This document shows, piece after piece, positions 38,077 through 52,154 of a stretch of 64,000 nt of DNA. Origin of the DNA: Kosakonia oryzendophytica (GTDB lineage Bacteria > Pseudomonadota > Gammaproteobacteria > Enterobacterales > Enterobacteriaceae). The stretch covers positions 496,001 to 560,000 of the forward strand of contig NZ_FMAY01000001.1 in NCBI RefSeq assembly GCF_900094925.1, in the 5' to 3' direction. The notes beneath the pieces were generated by a model. That model did no database searches. It worked only from the letters and a program-made list of their open reading frames with translations, and was not told where the DNA came from. Positions within the stretch are counted from its first letter, which is position 1, and each line of letters begins with the position of its first letter. The position numbers were made by a program, and so were the translations under genes.

Positions 38077-39171
38077 TCAGGCGGACTCCGCCAGAGCAAG
38101 CGCCTGCGGGGCTTCAATCCGTTCATTACCGTTATACAGGCGGGCGTTTTGTAACCCCACGAACAGGCGTTCACCGCGGTGCGGCGCTGGCTCATCACGC
38201 ATCACAACCGTTAGCGGTTCCGGGCTCCAGCCTAATGGCTGCACAACTAATTGCGTATAGTGTCCTTTCGGGCTGGCTTCCAGCACCTGTACCGGCAACG
38301 GAGAATCAAGGCTGGTGCGACGGCTGACGTCCACTTCCCACGGGCGCAGGAACAGATCGACCTCCCCCTGATACACAGGCGTATAACCCAACGGCCAGCG
38401 ATGCGCACCCACATGGAACTGCCCACCGCGGACCATTCCTCGCAGGCGGTTCACTTCCCCCATAAACTCCAGCACAAAGCGGGTCGCCGGTTCACGCCAC
38501 ACCTGATCCGGTGCATCCGCCTGCTCAATATTTCCCTGGCTCATCACCACCACACGATCGGCCACTTCCGTTGCCTCTTCCTGATCATGGGTAACAAACA
38601 CGCTGGTGAATTTCAGCTCTTCATGTAACTGACGCAGCCAGCGGCGCAACTCTTTACGCACCTGGGCGTCGAGCGCGCCGAAAGGTTCATCCAGCAGCAG
38701 GATTTGCGGCTCTACCGCCAGTGCGCGAGCCAGCGCGACGCGCTGTTTCTGACCGCCGGAGAGTTGCGCCGGGTAACGATCCGTCAGATGTGCCAGTTGC
38801 ACCATTTCCAGCAATTGCGTCACTTTGACTTTGATCGCCGCTGCATTTGGACGCTCGCGCTTAGGCAACACCGTCAGGCCAAACGCGATATTGTCGAAGA
38901 CCGTCATATGGCGGAACAGCGCATAGTGTTGAAACACAAACCCCACGCGACGCTCGCGGGCGTGCAGACGGCTGACGTCTGTCCCGTGGAAGCGAATGCG
39001 GCCGCTGGTCTGGTGCTCCAGCCCGGCGATAATGCGCAGCAAGGTGGTTTTACCGGAACCGGATGGCCCCAACAGTGCAACCATTTGCCCGGAAGGGATA
39101 TCCAGAGAGATATCATTCAGCACCTGGGTGCGACCAAAAGATTTCTTAATATTGGCAATCTCAATGCTCAT
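38077..39171 (-). CDS. cysA: Sulfate/thiosulfate ABC transporter ATP-binding protein
   Basis: 364 residues. Walker A GPSGSGKT is at residues 35-42, signature [16 protein letters not shown], and Walker [14 protein letters not shown]-terminal TOBE-like regulatory domain extends from about residue 235. It energises sulfate and thiosulfate import through CysT and CysW. The start overlaps the cysW end by 11 bases. Confidence 0.97.
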   Translation of the reverse strand: MSIEIANIKKSFGRTQVLNDISLDIPSGQMVALLGPSGSGKTTLLRIIAGLEHQTSGRIRFHGTDVSRLHARERRVGFVFQHYALFRHMTVFDNIAFGLTVLPKRERPNAAAIKVKVTQLLEMVQLAHLTDRYPAQLSGGQKQRVALARALAVEPQILLLDEPFGALDAQVRKELRRWLRQLHEELKFTSVFVTHDQEEATEVADRVVVMSQGNIEQADAPDQVWREPATRFVLEFMGEVNRLRGMVRGGQFHVGAHRWPLGYTPVYQGEVDLFLRPWEVDVSRRTSLDSPLPVQVLEASPKGHYTQLVVQPLGWSPEPLTVVMRDEPAPHRGERLFVGLQNARLYNGNERIEAPQALALAESA

Positions 39172-40036
39172 GATTTCCCTCCTGTTGCTGGCGTTTTTCC
39201 TGGTTGTTCAAACGCCACTGCAACGCACTCTTCAAAAACAACGTCAAAATAGCCATCAGTGTCAGCAGGGCAGCAGCGGTAAAAGACCCCACTGTGTTGT
39301 AATCCTGCTCCAGCAATTCAATTTGCAGCGGCAGTGACAGCGTTTCCCCACGAATGGAGCCGGACACCACCGACACCGCGCCAAACTCGCCAATCGCACG
39401 AGCATTGGTCAGCACGACACCGTACAGCAGCGCCCAGCGAATATTCGGCAACGTCACGCGCTTAAACATCTGCCAGCCGGAGGCGCCAAGCAGAATGGCC
39501 GCCTCATCTTCCTGGCTGCCCTGACTGAGCATCACCGGCACCAGTTCACGCACCACAAACGGACAGGTGACAAACACGCTGACCAGCACCATGCCCGGCC
39601 AGGCAAACATAATTTGCAGATTATGCGCATCCAGCCAGCCACCAAGCGGGCCGTTGGAGCCATAAAACAGCAGATACATCAGCCCCGCTACTACCGGCGA
39701 AACCGCAAAGGGAATATCCAGCAACGTCAGTAACAACTGACGGCCAGGGAAGTTAAAACGGGTGACCAGCCAGGCCAGCAGTGTACCGAACACCAGATTC
39801 ACCGGCACGGTGATTAAGGCAATCAGCACTGTCAGCCAGATCGCGTGCAGCATGTCAGCATTTGCCAGGTTTTCGAGCACCGGAACCAGACCCTGACTGA
39901 ACGCCTTCACAAAGATGTAGAGCATCGGCACGACGAGAATGAACGCCGAGAGCAGAACGCCCGCGCCAATCAACAACCATTTCCCCCAGTTCACCTGAGG
40001 TTTGTCATAGCGTTTCAATTCGGTTATTTCCGCCAT
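39161..40036 (-). CDS. cysW: Sulfate/thiosulfate ABC transporter permease CysW
   Basis: 291 residues, as in E. coli, with about six membrane segments and the [22 protein letters not shown] loop that docks CysA. It shares one base with the cysT stop and overlaps cysA, so translation is coupled. Confidence 0.96.
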   Translation of the reverse strand: MAEITELKRYDKPQVNWGKWLLIGAGVLLSAFILVVPMLYIFVKAFSQGLVPVLENLANADMLHAIWLTVLIALITVPVNLVFGTLLAWLVTRFNFPGRQLLLTLLDIPFAVSPVVAGLMYLLFYGSNGPLGGWLDAHNLQIMFAWPGMVLVSVFVTCPFVVRELVPVMLSQGSQEDEAAILLGASGWQMFKRVTLPNIRWALLYGVVLTNARAIGEFGAVSVVSGSIRGETLSLPLQIELLEQDYNTVGSFTAAALLTLMAILTLFLKSALQWRLNNQEKRQQQEGNHEH

Positions 40037-40869
40037 TAGTGACCTACCACACGCTGGCCAAAGCGACTTTGCAGGGTATTGATGGAAAACAGCAACAGCA
40101 GTGAAGCCGCGAGGATCACGGAAGCAATCGCGCTGGCAGCGGGGTAATCAAACTCCTGCAAACGGACAAAAATCATCAGCGAGGTCACTTCCGTCTTCCA
40201 GGCGATATTCCCGGCGATAAAAATCACCGCACCGAACTCGCCCAGACTGCGGGTAAAAGAGAGAGCCACTCCCGCCATCAGCGCCGGAGACAGCTCCGGC
40301 AGCACCACTTTGCGGAAGCTCTGCCAGGGCGTTGCGCCGAGGGTTTCCGCCGCTTCTTCATACTCCGGACCAAGCTCTTCCAGTACCGGCTGGATGGTAC
40401 GCACCACAAACGGAATGCTGGTAAACGCCATTGCCACCGCGATACCCAGCCAGGTATAGGTCACTTTGATATCGAACGTCGCCAGCCATTCACCGTAAAA
40501 ACCGTTTACCGAAAACAGCGACGCCAGCGTCAGGCCGGCGACCGCCGTCGGCAATGCAAAAGGCAGGTCGATGAGCGCATCCAGCAGCGTGCGCCCGGGG
40601 AAACGGTAACGGGTAAGGATCCATGCCATCAGTAGCCCAAACACGCCGTTAAACGCCGAGGCGACAAACGCTGCCAGCAACGTCACTTTGTACGCGGCTA
40701 CGACTTGCGGGTTGGTGACCACTTCCCAATATTGTGACCAGCTCATTTGCGCCAGTTGCATAACCAGTGCGCTCAACGGCAGCAGTAATACCAGACAAAC
40801 AAAAAACAGGCTGCTGCCAAGGCTCAAACCAAAGCCCGGCAACACACGCTTAGCCGATCCTGCAAACAT
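40036..40869 (-). CDS. cysT: Sulfate/thiosulfate ABC transporter permease CysT (CysU)
   Basis: 277 residues from ATG 40869, matching the E. coli length; a GTG one codon upstream is less likely. About six membrane segments and the EEAAETLGATPWQSFRKVVLP loop. The start overlaps the cysP stop (TGATG). Partner of CysW. Confidence 0.96.
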   Translation of the reverse strand: MFAGSAKRVLPGFGLSLGSSLFFVCLVLLLPLSALVMQLAQMSWSQYWEVVTNPQVVAAYKVTLLAAFVASAFNGVFGLLMAWILTRYRFPGRTLLDALIDLPFALPTAVAGLTLASLFSVNGFYGEWLATFDIKVTYTWLGIAVAMAFTSIPFVVRTIQPVLEELGPEYEEAAETLGATPWQSFRKVVLPELSPALMAGVALSFTRSLGEFGAVIFIAGNIAWKTEVTSLMIFVRLQEFDYPAASAIASVILAASLLLLFSINTLQSRFGQRVVGH

Positions 40870-41885
40870 CACTTACGCCCCGCCGCCAATAACGTATCCA
40901 GCTCGCCACCGCTGGCAAAATGGGTTTTCATGACTTCCGGCCAGCTACCGAACTTGTCTTCGACGCGGAACAACGTAGTCTGCGGGAATTTGTCACTCAG
41001 TTTTGCCATCACTTCCGGGTTGTTCACGCGGTAGTAGTAATCGGTGATGATAGTTTGTGCCTGCGGGCTATAGAGCCAGTTCAGATAGGCTTTCGCCGCT
41101 TTTTCAGTGCCATTGGCTTGTACGTTTTTATCTACCCAGGCCACCGGAAATTCGGCGAGGATATTCACTTTCGGCACCACCACTTCAAAACCTTGCGCCG
41201 CGTACTGCTTGCTGATGTTATTGACTTCCGACTCAAACGAGATCAGTACATCGCCAAGACCGCGTTCAACAAAAGTGGTTGTCGCGCCGCGACCGCCCGT
41301 ATCAAACACTTCGACGTTTTTCAAAAAACGGGTCATAAACTGCTGCGTTTTGGCTTTATCGCCGCCGTCAGCCTGATCCGCTGCACCCCAGGCCGCCAGA
41401 TAGGTATAACGCGCATTACCGGAAGTTTTCGGATTCGGGAAAATCAGTTTCACATCATCACGCACCAGATCGTTCCAGTCGTGAATATTCTTCGGGTTGC
41501 CTTTACGCACCAGGAAGGCCATGGTGGAGTAGAACGGTGAGCTATTATTCGGCAAACGGCTCTGCCAGTTCGCCGGGATCAGATTGCCTTTGTCATGGAG
41601 GATTTGCACATCGGTGACCTGGTTGTAGGTCACAACATCGGCTTTCAGGCCTTGCAGAATAGCCAGCGCCTGCTTGGACGACCCCGCATGCGACTGCTTG
41701 ATCGTCAGCTTGTCGCCGGCATTATCTTTCGCCCACTGTTGTTCAAATGGCGTATTAAGGGCCGCAAAAAGCTCACGCGATACGTCGTATGAGCTGTTAA
41801 GCAATTCCGTCGCCTGCGCCTGCGCAGCAAACAGCGTCAACGCTGTCAGCGTCAGATATCCTTTTTTGAGTAAGTTAACGACCAT
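40869..41885 (-). CDS. cysP: Thiosulfate-binding periplasmic protein
   Basis: 338 residues as in E. coli. The signal peptide ends at AAQAQA. The mature part has the prokaryotic sulfate-binding signature ([40 protein letters not shown]). It delivers thiosulfate (and sulfate) to CysTWA. First gene of the operon behind a CysB-type promoter. Confidence 0.97.
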   Translation of the reverse strand: MVVNLLKKGYLTLTALTLFAAQAQATELLNSSYDVSRELFAALNTPFEQQWAKDNAGDKLTIKQSHAGSSKQALAILQGLKADVVTYNQVTDVQILHDKGNLIPANWQSRLPNNSSPFYSTMAFLVRKGNPKNIHDWNDLVRDDVKLIFPNPKTSGNARYTYLAAWGAADQADGGDKAKTQQFMTRFLKNVEVFDTGGRGATTTFVERGLGDVLISFESEVNNISKQYAAQGFEVVVPKVNILAEFPVAWVDKNVQANGTEKAAKAYLNWLYSPQAQTIITDYYYRVNNPEVMAKLSDKFPQTTLFRVEDKFGSWPEVMKTHFASGGELDTLLAAGRK

Positions 41886-41926
41886 TGCGCACCCTTATAA
41901 GCTGATGACTCTCTGACCTTCAGTTT

Positions 41927-42000
41927 ATTTATAACGAGTGTGAAAACAGTAACGGTTTTATATACCAATTGGTGATTTGGAATCAGAAAAGAATATAAGC
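41927..42000 (-). promoter_or_regulatory. cysP promoter with CysB-binding region
   Basis: On the minus strand a TATAAAT -10 (41927-41933) stands downstream of a segment reading CACCAATTGGTATATAAAACC and GTTACTGTTTTCAC. The order and sequence closely match the E. coli cysP promoter as I recall it, where CysB binds just upstream of the -35. CysB activation with N-acetylserine is therefore expected. Exact box borders are approximate. Confidence 0.65.
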
Positions 42001-42044
42001 AGAAGGGAGTACGCCGGGCGAAATGTCCCCGCCCGGCCTTGCGC

Positions 42045-42944
42045 TTACAGCGCCAGTAATCTATCCAGAGACGGCGCGAAGTAATACCCCCCGGTTACCG
42101 GGCGGGTAAAGCGCAGCATCGCGTCGCGCTTGCCATCAGCATCGCCGAACATGCTCAGCAGTTGCTGTTCGATGTTATAAAGACGGGCGCAGTAGCTGCA
42201 GAAATAAAGACCGTGCGTGCCGCTGGCCGTACCGTACGGCAGGCTCTGGCGAACAATTTTCAACCCCTTGCCATTTTCTTTCAGATCGACACGGGTCAAA
42301 TGAGACGTCACCGGACGCGCATCGCCGTCGATCTCCTCATTGGCCTCTTTGGTACGGCCGATCATCATTTCCTGATCGCCCACGCTCATGCGGTTGAGCT
42401 GCTTGAGGTTATGCTCCCAGCGCTGCACCATCACATAGCTGCCACCAGCGTCTACGCCATCCTGAATAATCGCCACTTCACGGCGTTTCTCAACCCCTGA
42501 CGGGTTTTCCGTACCGTCGACAAAACCGCTCAAGTCGCGATCTTCCACCCAGCGGAAACCGTGCGTCTCTTCTTTCACTTCCAGCGCATCGCCAAACGCG
42601 TCCAGCGCAGCCTGTGCCACCGAGAAGTTCACGTCATGACGCAGGGAAAGAATATGAATCAGCACATCGTGCTGCGTTGCTGGCGCCAGACCTTTACCAT
42701 ATGAGGGGTAGTCTTTCAGCTCTGCCGCCCCTTCCCCACCACTCAGTGCACGCCACACCGTGTTGCCGAAGGCAACTACCGCACCAAGGTTAGCGTCCGG
42801 GAATGTCATCTGAAATGTCGCCAGCTTATCGGCGAACGCTTTACTGCCCGCGCGCAGGGCATCTGTGTCCCCTTTCACGCTGGCTTCAATCCATATTGCC
42901 GCACGGCAATGCTCTGGCAAAATGCCACTCTGAACCTGAGACAT
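42045..42944 (-). CDS. yfeX: Dye-decolorizing heme peroxidase YfeX
   Basis: 299 residues from ATG 42944, which follows AGGAGGAG and gives [16 protein letters not shown] as in E. coli; the longer frame upstream is unsupported. The DyP motif GFVDGTENP carries the distal aspartate, and [13 protein letters not shown] lies near the C-terminus. A cytoplasmic heme peroxidase; it has been proposed to act on porphyrinogens or to release iron from heme, which is disputed. Stands alone before yfeY. Confidence 0.95.
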   Translation of the reverse strand: MSQVQSGILPEHCRAAIWIEASVKGDTDALRAGSKAFADKLATFQMTFPDANLGAVVAFGNTVWRALSGGEGAAELKDYPSYGKGLAPATQHDVLIHILSLRHDVNFSVAQAALDAFGDALEVKEETHGFRWVEDRDLSGFVDGTENPSGVEKRREVAIIQDGVDAGGSYVMVQRWEHNLKQLNRMSVGDQEMMIGRTKEANEEIDGDARPVTSHLTRVDLKENGKGLKIVRQSLPYGTASGTHGLYFCSYCARLYNIEQQLLSMFGDADGKRDAMLRFTRPVTGGYYFAPSLDRLLAL

Positions 42945-43036
42945 CACTCCTCCTGAAAAAATAATGCCACGCATCCGTGGCATTGATAGCGGCATTGTAC
43001 CTGTTTTTTAGCGCTGACCGACGCGATTCGATCAAA

Positions 43037-43612
43037 TTAACGACGCCAGATAAGCTTACTGACTTTCCAGTTTTTCAGGACATCATCCGCGGGCATCAAC
43101 CCTTCCGGGCCGCTCCACTCACCGGTGAACACATAGCTAATATGCTGGCTACCCGGTGCCTTGCACTCCACACCATCACTGTCGTCGCCTGTTGCTTTCA
43201 CGCAGTTGCCGAAAGCTTTGTCATAAAGCTCAGTGAAAGGCGTACCGACTTTCACGCCTTTGTCGCTGGCAATATCGTGGTCCAGCACGTCAATGCGGCT
43301 GACTGCGCCATTTTCACCGTTGACCACCAGCGCCAGTTGGTTATCTCTCAGCGCTTCGAAATAACGCACGACCACCCCTTTCTCCGTTTTCATGCCGCTG
43401 CGCAGATGGTAATCACCCTTTAATGCGTCGCTGATAGCCTGTTCAGTCAGCGGTGTAGCCGCCGTGATGTTACCCACGCCGTTATCGCTCACCTCAACGG
43501 AAGAACCAAACCAGTTCCACGGATACGCTGCTGACCAGTTTACGGAGGAGAGGGTCGAACAGCCCGCCAACGCCAGCGGCAGGACGCAAACAACCATACG
43601 CAGGGATTTCAT
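43037..43612 (-). CDS. yfeY: Outer-membrane lipoprotein YfeY
   Basis: 191 residues from ATG 43612, which follows AAGGAA. The lipoprotein signal ends in LALAGC, with C18 the acylated residue. The mature part (NWSAAYPWNWFGSS, GPEGLMPADDVLKNWKVSKLIWRR) follows E. coli YfeY (DUF1131) throughout. RpoE control is reported in E. coli; function unknown. Confidence 0.94.
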   Translation of the reverse strand: MKSLRMVVCVLPLALAGCSTLSSVNWSAAYPWNWFGSSVEVSDNGVGNITAATPLTEQAISDALKGDYHLRSGMKTEKGVVVRYFEALRDNQLALVVNGENGAVSRIDVLDHDIASDKGVKVGTPFTELYDKAFGNCVKATGDDSDGVECKAPGSQHISYVFTGEWSGPEGLMPADDVLKNWKVSKLIWRR

Positions 43613-43673
43613 ACACATTCCTTTCTTGTTCATTTAACGCCTGTTGGAGTCCGGGAACGGCAAAAAGTGCCAT

Positions 43674-44123
43674 TCAATGTGGATCGGCATAAAAACAGGC
43701 ACGCAGGCGACGGTTTGTCACCAACCATAACAGGGAGACAGCGTCGGCAATCATCAGCGCTATTGCCGGGCCGGATAATGCCTCGCCGGTTAACCAACGC
43801 CAGGGTTGCCATAACAACAACGCCAGTTGCGCCAGCAATAATAAGGGATAGATTGTGCGCCAGAGACGGGGAACCTGTTCGCGGCGACCGCTCAGTACAA
43901 ACGCCAACGCCGCAGGCACGCCGGGGATCAATCCCAGCCAGAAATCATCGTGATCGGGGTAGAAGAGTGTTAGCAGCGCATCTCCCTGACCGCGTGACGC
44001 GCCAGCTATGACAAACAGCACCCAAGTGCGGGCCTGTAAAAACAGCACGCACCAGAACAGGAAAGGCAGCTTAAGACGACCATGACTGTCGTAATCGGCG
44101 GGATGGATTTCAGTACTCTTCAT
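43674..44123 (-). CDS. yfeZ: Inner-membrane protein YfeZ (DUF2919)
   Basis: 149 residues from ATG 44123; a TTG two codons upstream is possible. Four predicted membrane helices. [20 protein letters not shown] and [18 protein letters not shown] match E. coli YfeZ. Function unknown. It overlaps the end of ypeA by 14 bases, so the two are coupled. Confidence 0.92.
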   Translation of the reverse strand: MKSTEIHPADYDSHGRLKLPFLFWCVLFLQARTWVLFVIAGASRGQGDALLTLFYPDHDDFWLGLIPGVPAALAFVLSGRREQVPRLWRTIYPLLLLAQLALLLWQPWRWLTGEALSGPAIALMIADAVSLLWLVTNRRLRACFYADPH

Positions 44124-44535
44124 CTTCAATCAAACGCTTACCCAGGCTCACAGAGTCCATGTGTTCATAGCCCAACCGCTCATACATGCCGATCACCATC
44201 TCGTTCTCTTCACGCACCATCAGGTTAATTTTCGGGCAACCACGGGCAATCAATTTTTTCTCCAGCCGGTTGAGCAGCGCGTTCGCAATCCCACGCCCGC
44301 GAAACTCAGGATGCACGCCCAGGTAATACGCAGAACCGCGATGACCGTCATAGCCGCCCATTACCGTCCCGACGACTTCGCCGCCCACTTCTGCTACCAG
44401 AAACAGGCTGACGTCGTGATTCACTTTGCGCTCAATATCCATTTCCGGATCGTTCCAGGGCCGCAGCAGACCACAGCGCTCCCACAAGGTGATCACTTCT
44501 TCGAAATCTTCCTGGCGAAAAACGCGTATCTCCAT
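44110..44535 (-). CDS. ypeA: GNAT-family acetyltransferase YpeA
   Basis: 141 residues from ATG 44535, giving [19 protein letters not shown] as in E. coli. The acetyl-CoA pyrophosphate loop is [14 protein letters not shown]. The substrate is unknown. It lies divergent from amiA and starts the ypeA-yfeZ pair. Confidence 0.94.
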   Translation of the reverse strand: MEIRVFRQEDFEEVITLWERCGLLRPWNDPEMDIERKVNHDVSLFLVAEVGGEVVGTVMGGYDGHRGSAYYLGVHPEFRGRGIANALLNRLEKKLIARGCPKINLMVREENEMVIGMYERLGYEHMDSVSLGKRLIEDEEY

Positions 44536-44748
44536 GGTATGCCCCATCTTTTCAACTGTGAAAATAGCGATTATGGCCCTAAGCGCCGCCGTAGCCAATA
44601 TCCAGCGAGATCGCTATTGAAAAATGGCATAATGTCACTCTGTCACGTATTGAAATGAAAAGTAAAACAATAGTTCTTACGGACTGTCGTAACGGCAAAC
44701 ACGATACGATATAACACCAGGGACCACGGATAATACAACTCAGGCTGT

Positions 44749-46523
<1,775 letters not shown>

Positions 46524-46549
46524 TTTTACCGCCCGGATAAGACGGAATC

Positions 46550-46576
46550 GCCATCAGGCACGGATTACCTGATGGC
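46550..46576. terminator. Hairpin between convergent hemF and maeB
   Basis: A nine-base stem GCCATCAGG / CCTGATGGC with a nine-base loop in the 61-base gap between the two stop codons. No T-run, but its position suggests a shared terminator. Confidence 0.6.
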
Positions 46577-46584
46577 GTAACGCA

Positions 46585-48864
46585 TCACAGCGGCTGCGTT
46601 TGTGCTTCAACGACCGCCAGCGCGACCATATTGACGATACGGCGAACGGAAGCAATGGGCGTCAGCACATGCACCGGTTTCGCCACCCCCATCAGCACCG
46701 GCCCGACGGTGACCCCTTCCGAACTGGAGACGCGCAACAGGTTATAGCTGATACGCGCCGCCTCAACGTTCGGCATAATCAGGATATTCGCCGCCCCTTT
46801 CAACGGGCTATCCGGCATACGTTCATGGCGGATAGCCTCATCCAGCGCGGCATCACCGTGCATTTCTCCGTCAATCATCAGCTCCGGCGCACGTTCACGC
46901 ACCAGCGCAAGCGTATCGCGCATTTTCACCGCCGCCGGGGCACTGGAGGAACCAAACTGTGAGTGAGAGAGCAGCGCCACACGCGGTTCAATCCCGAATC
47001 GACGTACCGTTTCCGCCGCCAACAAGGTGATCTCTGCCAGCTGTTCCGCGCTCGGATCTTCGTTGACGTAGGTATCCGTAATAAAGGTGTTGCCACTCGG
47101 CAGCAGCAACGCATTCATCGCACCGGCGGTGTGCACGTTATCGCGATAACCGAAGATCTCCTGCACCACGCTAAAGTGCTCGTGGTAATCACCAATGGTG
47201 CCGCAAATCAGCGCATCCGCCTCTCCGCGATGAACCATGATGGCGCCAATCACAGTGGTATTGCTGATCACCGCACGTTGCGCCTGCTCCTGGGTGATCC
47301 CCCGTCGTTTCATGATCGTGAAGTACTCCATCCAGTACTCTTTAAAACGCGGGTCGGATTCGTTGTTCACAATTTCAAAATCAACACCCGGGCGGATTTG
47401 CAAACCCAGCTTCTGGATACGCATCTCGATCACGCCCGGTCGCCCGACAAGGATCGGTTTTGCCAGCCCCAGCGTCACCAGTTCCTGAGTGGCATGCAGT
47501 ACGCGCGGCTCTTCCCCTTCCGCCAGCACCACACGTTTAGGCGCATTGCGGGCCTGGGCGAAGATCGGTTTCATAAACAGATTGGTTTTGTAGACAAACT
47601 CGGTGAGTTTATCGACATAGGCATCGAAATCAGCAATCGGTCTTGTCGCCACGCCGGACACCATCGCAGCTTTCGCCACTGCCGGTGCGATTTTCACAAT
47701 CAGGCGCGGATCGAACGGTTTCGGGATCAGGTAATCCGGGCCAAAGCTCAGATCCTGATCGCCATAGGCAGACGCCACCACTTCGCTTTGCTCCGCATGG
47801 GCCAGCTCCGCAATCGCGTTGACTGCCGCCAGTTTCATCTCCTCGTTAATCGCCGTAGCGCCCACATCCAGCGCGCCGCGGAAAATAAACGGGAAGCACA
47901 GCACGTTGTTCACCTGGTTGGGATAGTCCGAACGCCCGGTACAGATAATGGCGTCCGGGCGTACCGCTTTCGCCAGGTCCGGCAAAATTTCCGGTTCCGG
48001 ATTAGCCAGCGCGAGGATCAACGGCTGGCGCGCCATCTCTTTCACCATTTCCGGTGTCAGCACTTTCGGCCCGGAACAGCCAAGGAAGATGTCCGCACCG
48101 GCCACCACATCCGCCAGCGTGCGTTTGCCGTCATCCTCCACCGCGTAGGCGGCTTTGGTTTCCGCCATATTCGGCTCACGCCCTTTGTAAATCACCCCTT
48201 TCGAGTCGCAGACCACAATGTTGTGTTTCTGCATGCCAAGCGCCACCAGCAGGTTCATGCAAGCAATAGCGGCTGCGCCTGCGCCGGAAACGACCATGCG
48301 GACATCAGAGAGGTTTTTCTCTACCACGCGCAGGCCATTCAGAATAGCGGCGGTGCTGATAATCGCTGTGCCGTGCTGATCGTCATGAAACACGGGGATA
48401 TTCATGCGTTCGCGTAATTTGGCTTCAATATAGAAGCACTCCGGCGCTTTAATGTCTTCCAGGTTGATGCCGCCGAACGTCGGTTCCAGCGCGGCAACCA
48501 CATCGATAAGTTTGTCCGGATCCTGCTCGTCGACTTCGATATCAAACACGTCGATACCGGCGAATTTCTTGAACAGCACCCCTTTTCCTTCCATTACCGG
48601 TTTACCGGCCAGCGCGCCAATGTTGCCAAGCCCCAGCACGGCGGTACCGTTGGACACGACCGCCACCAGATTACCGCGCGCGGTGTATTTGTAGGCTGCC
48701 AGCGGATCTTTTTCGATCTCAAGGCACGGCGCCGCAACACCCGGCGAATACGCCAGCGCCAGGTCGCGCTGGGTGGCCAGAGGCTTGGTCGGGGACACCT
48801 GAATTTTCCCCGGACGAGGAAATTCGTGGAAATCGAGGGCACTTTGTTTTAACTGGTCATCCAT
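46585..48864 (-). CDS. maeB: NADP-dependent malic enzyme (malic enzyme-phosphotransacetylase fusion)
   Basis: 759 residues (E. coli same). The N-terminal malic-enzyme domain (about 1-425) shows [23 protein letters not shown] and [13 protein letters not shown] (NADP site). The C-terminal phosphate acetyltransferase-like domain (about 430-759) shows [21 protein letters not shown] and [13 protein letters not shown]. It converts malate to pyruvate with NADPH; the C-terminal part senses acetyl-CoA and has no known PTA activity. Confidence 0.97.
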   Translation of the reverse strand: MDDQLKQSALDFHEFPRPGKIQVSPTKPLATQRDLALAYSPGVAAPCLEIEKDPLAAYKYTARGNLVAVVSNGTAVLGLGNIGALAGKPVMEGKGVLFKKFAGIDVFDIEVDEQDPDKLIDVVAALEPTFGGINLEDIKAPECFYIEAKLRERMNIPVFHDDQHGTAIISTAAILNGLRVVEKNLSDVRMVVSGAGAAAIACMNLLVALGMQKHNIVVCDSKGVIYKGREPNMAETKAAYAVEDDGKRTLADVVAGADIFLGCSGPKVLTPEMVKEMARQPLILALANPEPEILPDLAKAVRPDAIICTGRSDYPNQVNNVLCFPFIFRGALDVGATAINEEMKLAAVNAIAELAHAEQSEVVASAYGDQDLSFGPDYLIPKPFDPRLIVKIAPAVAKAAMVSGVATRPIADFDAYVDKLTEFVYKTNLFMKPIFAQARNAPKRVVLAEGEEPRVLHATQELVTLGLAKPILVGRPGVIEMRIQKLGLQIRPGVDFEIVNNESDPRFKEYWMEYFTIMKRRGITQEQAQRAVISNTTVIGAIMVHRGEADALICGTIGDYHEHFSVVQEIFGYRDNVHTAGAMNALLLPSGNTFITDTYVNEDPSAEQLAEITLLAAETVRRFGIEPRVALLSHSQFGSSSAPAAVKMRDTLALVRERAPELMIDGEMHGDAALDEAIRHERMPDSPLKGAANILIMPNVEAARISYNLLRVSSSEGVTVGPVLMGVAKPVHVLTPIASVRRIVNMVALAVVEAQTQPL

Positions 48865-49054
48865 TTGAGGTTCCTTTCACGTTGCTTTCAGTGTGATAAA
48901 GCGTGATTACGATCCCGATGCGCCGCCTAGTATGGCCCCTGAAGCAGCGGCAAACTTTGAACATAGCCAAAATCTCGTCATTCCATAAACAAAGTTGCTA
49001 TCAATTCATCACATTTTTGTTACCGGTCACTAACGGCAGGTCAGGTGCCCGTCT

Positions 49055-49064
49055 GCTATGCTTT
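49055..49064 (+). promoter_or_regulatory. Sigma-S-type -10 element of talA-tktB
   Basis: GCTATGCTTT matches the RpoS -10 pattern (K)CTAYRCTTAA. It lies about 80 bases before talA. talA-tktB is RpoS-dependent in E. coli, which fits. A -35 is not evident, as is common for sigma-S promoters. Confidence 0.5.
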
Positions 49065-49144
49065 TTTGTTATGCACCTCTCATCCTCACAAAAGTGCGAA
49101 CGAAAGCACTCCAGTAACACTTTGCTTTTAAAGGAGTTATTTTC

Positions 49145-50095
49145 ATGAATCATTTAGACGGCCTGAAACAATTCACCACCGTGGTGGCAGACAGTGGCGA
49201 CATCGAATCTATTCGCCACTATCAGCCGGAAGACGCCACCACCAATCCCTCTCTGCTTTTGAAAGCAGCCGGGCTGGCACACTTCTCCCACCTGATTGAC
49301 GACGCCATTGCCTACGGTAAAGCGCGCGGTAAAACCCAGGAGCAGCAAGTGGCAGAAGCCAGCGACAAACTGGCGGTTAACTTCGGTGCGGAAATTCTGA
49401 AAAGCATACCGGGACGCGTATCGACTGAAGTCGATGCCCGTCTCTCCTACGATAAAGAAAAAAGCATCGCCAAAGCGCGCCGCCTGGTGGAGCTCTACCA
49501 CGATCAGGGGATCGATAAGTCACGCATCCTGATCAAACTGGCATCCACATGGGAAGGGATCCGCGCAGCAGAAGCGCTGGAAAAAGAGGGTATCAACTGC
49601 AACCTGACGCTGCTGTTTTCGTTTGCGCAGGCGCGCGCCTGCGCCGAGGCGGGCGTGTTTCTTATCTCGCCTTTCGTGGGGCGTATTTATGACTGGTATA
49701 ACGACCGCAAACCGCTTGACCCGTATGTGGTGGACGAAGACCCCGGCGTGAAGTCGGTGCGCAACATCTACGACTACTTCAAACAACATCGCTATACCAC
49801 CATCGTGATGGGCGCCAGTTTCCGCCGCACCGAGCAGATCCTTGCGCTGGCAGGCTGCGACCGTCTGACCATCTCCCCGGCGCTGCTGAAAGAGTTGCAG
49901 GCGCAGGAAGGCACGGTTGAACGCAAGCTGGTGCCGTCGCGGCAAACCTTCCATCGCCCGGAACCGCTTACGGAAGCGGAGTTCCGCTGGGAGCACAACC
50001 AGGATCCGATGGCGGTGGAAAAACTGGCGGATGGCATCCGCCAGTTCGCCGTAGACCAACGCAAACTGGAAGATCTGATCGCCGCAAAACTTTAA
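49145..50095 (+). CDS. talA: Transaldolase A
   Basis: 316 residues as in E. coli. The Schiff-base lysine is K131 in [23 protein letters not shown] lies near the N-terminus. It transfers a dihydroxyacetone unit between sugar phosphates in the pentose phosphate pathway. It is followed by tktB after 21 bases. Confidence 0.97.
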   Translation: MNHLDGLKQFTTVVADSGDIESIRHYQPEDATTNPSLLLKAAGLAHFSHLIDDAIAYGKARGKTQEQQVAEASDKLAVNFGAEILKSIPGRVSTEVDARLSYDKEKSIAKARRLVELYHDQGIDKSRILIKLASTWEGIRAAEALEKEGINCNLTLLFSFAQARACAEAGVFLISPFVGRIYDWYNDRKPLDPYVVDEDPGVKSVRNIYDYFKQHRYTTIVMGASFRRTEQILALAGCDRLTISPALLKELQAQEGTVERKLVPSRQTFHRPEPLTEAEFRWEHNQDPMAVEKLADGIRQFAVDQRKLEDLIAAKL

Positions 50096-50116
50096 CCCTT
50101 TGCCACGGAGTGAACT

Positions 50117-52111
50117 ATGTCCCGTAGAGAGCTAGCTAACGCCATTCGCGCCCTGAGTATGGACGCAGTGCAAAAAGCCAATTCCGGCCACCCTGGTGCG
50201 CCAATGGGGATGGCGGATATCGCTGAAGTGCTGTGGAACGACTTTCTGCACCATAACCCGGCGGACCCGACCTGGTACGATCGCGACCGTTTTATTCTCT
50301 CCAACGGCCACGCCTCGATGCTGTTGTATAGCCTGCTGCATCTGAGTGGTTACGATTTATCGCTTGATGAGCTGAAAAACTTCCGCCAGTTGCACTCTAA
50401 GACGCCGGGACACCCGGAAATTGGTTATACACCGGGCGTAGAAACCACCACCGGCCCACTGGGTCAGGGGCTGGCAAATGCGGTCGGGCTGGCGATTGCC
50501 GAACGTACGCTGGCGGCGCAGTTTAACCGTCCCGGTTACGACATTGTCGACCACTACACCTATGTGTTTATGGGGGATGGTTGCCTGATGGAAGGGATCT
50601 CTCATGAAGTCAGCTCGCTGGCAGGCACCTTGGGCCTCGGAAAACTGATTGGTTTTTACGATCACAATGGCATCTCTATTGATGGCGAAACCGAAGGCTG
50701 GTTTACCGATGACACCGCCAAACGCTTTGAAGCCTATAACTGGCATGTGATTGGCGATATTGACGGCCATTCGCCGGAAGCAGTGAAAAAAGCCATTCTG
50801 GAAGCGCAAAGCGTGAAAGATAAACCGTCGCTGATTATCTGCCGTACGGTTATCGGTTTTGGTTCGCCGAATAAAGCAGGGAAAGAGGAGTCGCACGGTG
50901 CGGCGCTTGGAGAAGAAGAAGTCGCGTTGACCCGGCAGAAACTGGGCTGGCACTACCCGCCGTTTGAGATCCCGAAAGAGATTTATCAGGCATGGGATGC
51001 CCGTGAGCGTGGTGCAAAAACCCAGCAGGTCTGGAATGAAAAACGCGAGGCCTGGGCGAAAGCATACCCGGAGCTGGCCGCTGAGTTTACGCGTCGGATG
51101 CGCGGCGAATTGCCGGAAGCCTGGGAAAAAACCACCCAGCAGTGGATTCACGAATTGCAGGCCAATCCGGCAAAAATCGCCACCCGTAAAGCCTCGCAAA
51201 ATGCCCTCAACACGTATGGCCCATTGTTGCCGGAGCTGCTCGGCGGTTCGGCGGATCTCGCGCCCAGTAACCTTACCATCTGGTCGGGTTCCACCTCCTT
51301 GAAAGAGGATCCCGCCGGTAACTATATCCATTACGGCGTACGTGAGTTTGGTATGACGGCGATTGCTAACGGCATTGCCCATCACGGTGGTTTTGTGCCT
51401 TACACCGCCACATTCCTGATGTTTGTGGAATATGCCCGTAACGCAGCGCGTATGGCAGCATTGATGAAAGCGCGGCAAATCATGGTCTATACCCATGACT
51501 CCATTGGGCTCGGGGAAGATGGTCCGACTCACCAGGCGGTGGAGCAACTGGCCAGCCTGCGCCTGACGCCAAACTTCAGCACCTGGCGTCCCTGCGACCA
51601 GGTCGAAGCCGCCGTCGGCTGGAAACTGGCGATCGAGCGGCATACCGGCCCGACCGCGTTGATCCTGTCTCGCCAGAACCTGGCGCAAATGGAGAGAACG
51701 CCGGAGCAAGTGGAGGCAATCAGCCGTGGCGGTTATATCCTGAAAGCGTGCCAGGGCACACCGGATCTTATCCTGATCGCCACCGGGTCCGAGGTGGAGA
51801 TCACCATGAAAGCGGCCGAACAGCTCAGTGCGGAAGGCCATCAGGTGCAGGTGGTGTCCCTGCCTTCAACCGATATTTTCGATGCGCAGGATGACGCCTG
51901 GCGCGAATCGGTATTGCCATCAAACGTCAGTGCGCGTGTGGCAGTGGAAGCGGGGATAGCCGATTACTGGTACAAATATGTCGGCCTGAAAGGCGCCATC
52001 GTCGGCATGACCGGTTACGGTGAATCCGCCCCGGCGGATAAGCTGTTCCCGTACTTCGGCTTTACCGTGGAAAACGTGGTGGCGAAAGCCAAATCGGTTC
52101 TGAAAAAATAA
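50117..52111 (+). CDS. tktB: Transketolase 2
   Basis: 664 residues. The thiamine diphosphate motif starts with [13 protein letters not shown] and ends with [11 protein letters not shown]. The active glutamate lies in [16 protein letters not shown], and [13 protein letters not shown] binds substrate. It moves two-carbon units between sugar phosphates. Position after talA identifies it as TktB rather than TktA. Confidence 0.95.
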   Translation: MSRRELANAIRALSMDAVQKANSGHPGAPMGMADIAEVLWNDFLHHNPADPTWYDRDRFILSNGHASMLLYSLLHLSGYDLSLDELKNFRQLHSKTPGHPEIGYTPGVETTTGPLGQGLANAVGLAIAERTLAAQFNRPGYDIVDHYTYVFMGDGCLMEGISHEVSSLAGTLGLGKLIGFYDHNGISIDGETEGWFTDDTAKRFEAYNWHVIGDIDGHSPEAVKKAILEAQSVKDKPSLIICRTVIGFGSPNKAGKEESHGAALGEEEVALTRQKLGWHYPPFEIPKEIYQAWDARERGAKTQQVWNEKREAWAKAYPELAAEFTRRMRGELPEAWEKTTQQWIHELQANPAKIATRKASQNALNTYGPLLPELLGGSADLAPSNLTIWSGSTSLKEDPAGNYIHYGVREFGMTAIANGIAHHGGFVPYTATFLMFVEYARNAARMAALMKARQIMVYTHDSIGLGEDGPTHQAVEQLASLRLTPNFSTWRPCDQVEAAVGWKLAIERHTGPTALILSRQNLAQMERTPEQVEAISRGGYILKACQGTPDLILIATGSEVEITMKAAEQLSAEGHQVQVVSLPSTDIFDAQDDAWRESVLPSNVSARVAVEAGIADYWYKYVGLKGAIVGMTGYGESAPADKLFPYFGFTVENVVAKAKSVLKK

Positions 52112-52120
52112 GCACAAAGG

Positions 52121-52149
52121 CGCGCCAGCGTTTACTGTTCGCTGGCGCG
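52121..52149. terminator. Bidirectional terminator after tktB
   Basis: A ten-base perfect stem CGCGCCAGCG / CGCTGGCGCG with a nine-base loop lies between convergent genes. TGATCTTATTT follows. Confidence 0.75.
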
Positions 52150-52154
52150 TGATC

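Noticed and set aside
46963-48417. Long rightward frame of 484 codons
   Set aside because: It is antisense to maeB, has no family motifs, and is a by-product of the G+C-rich codon pattern.
50357-51841. Long leftward frame of 494 codons
   Set aside because: Antisense to tktB, with no recognisable domain or ribosome-binding site.
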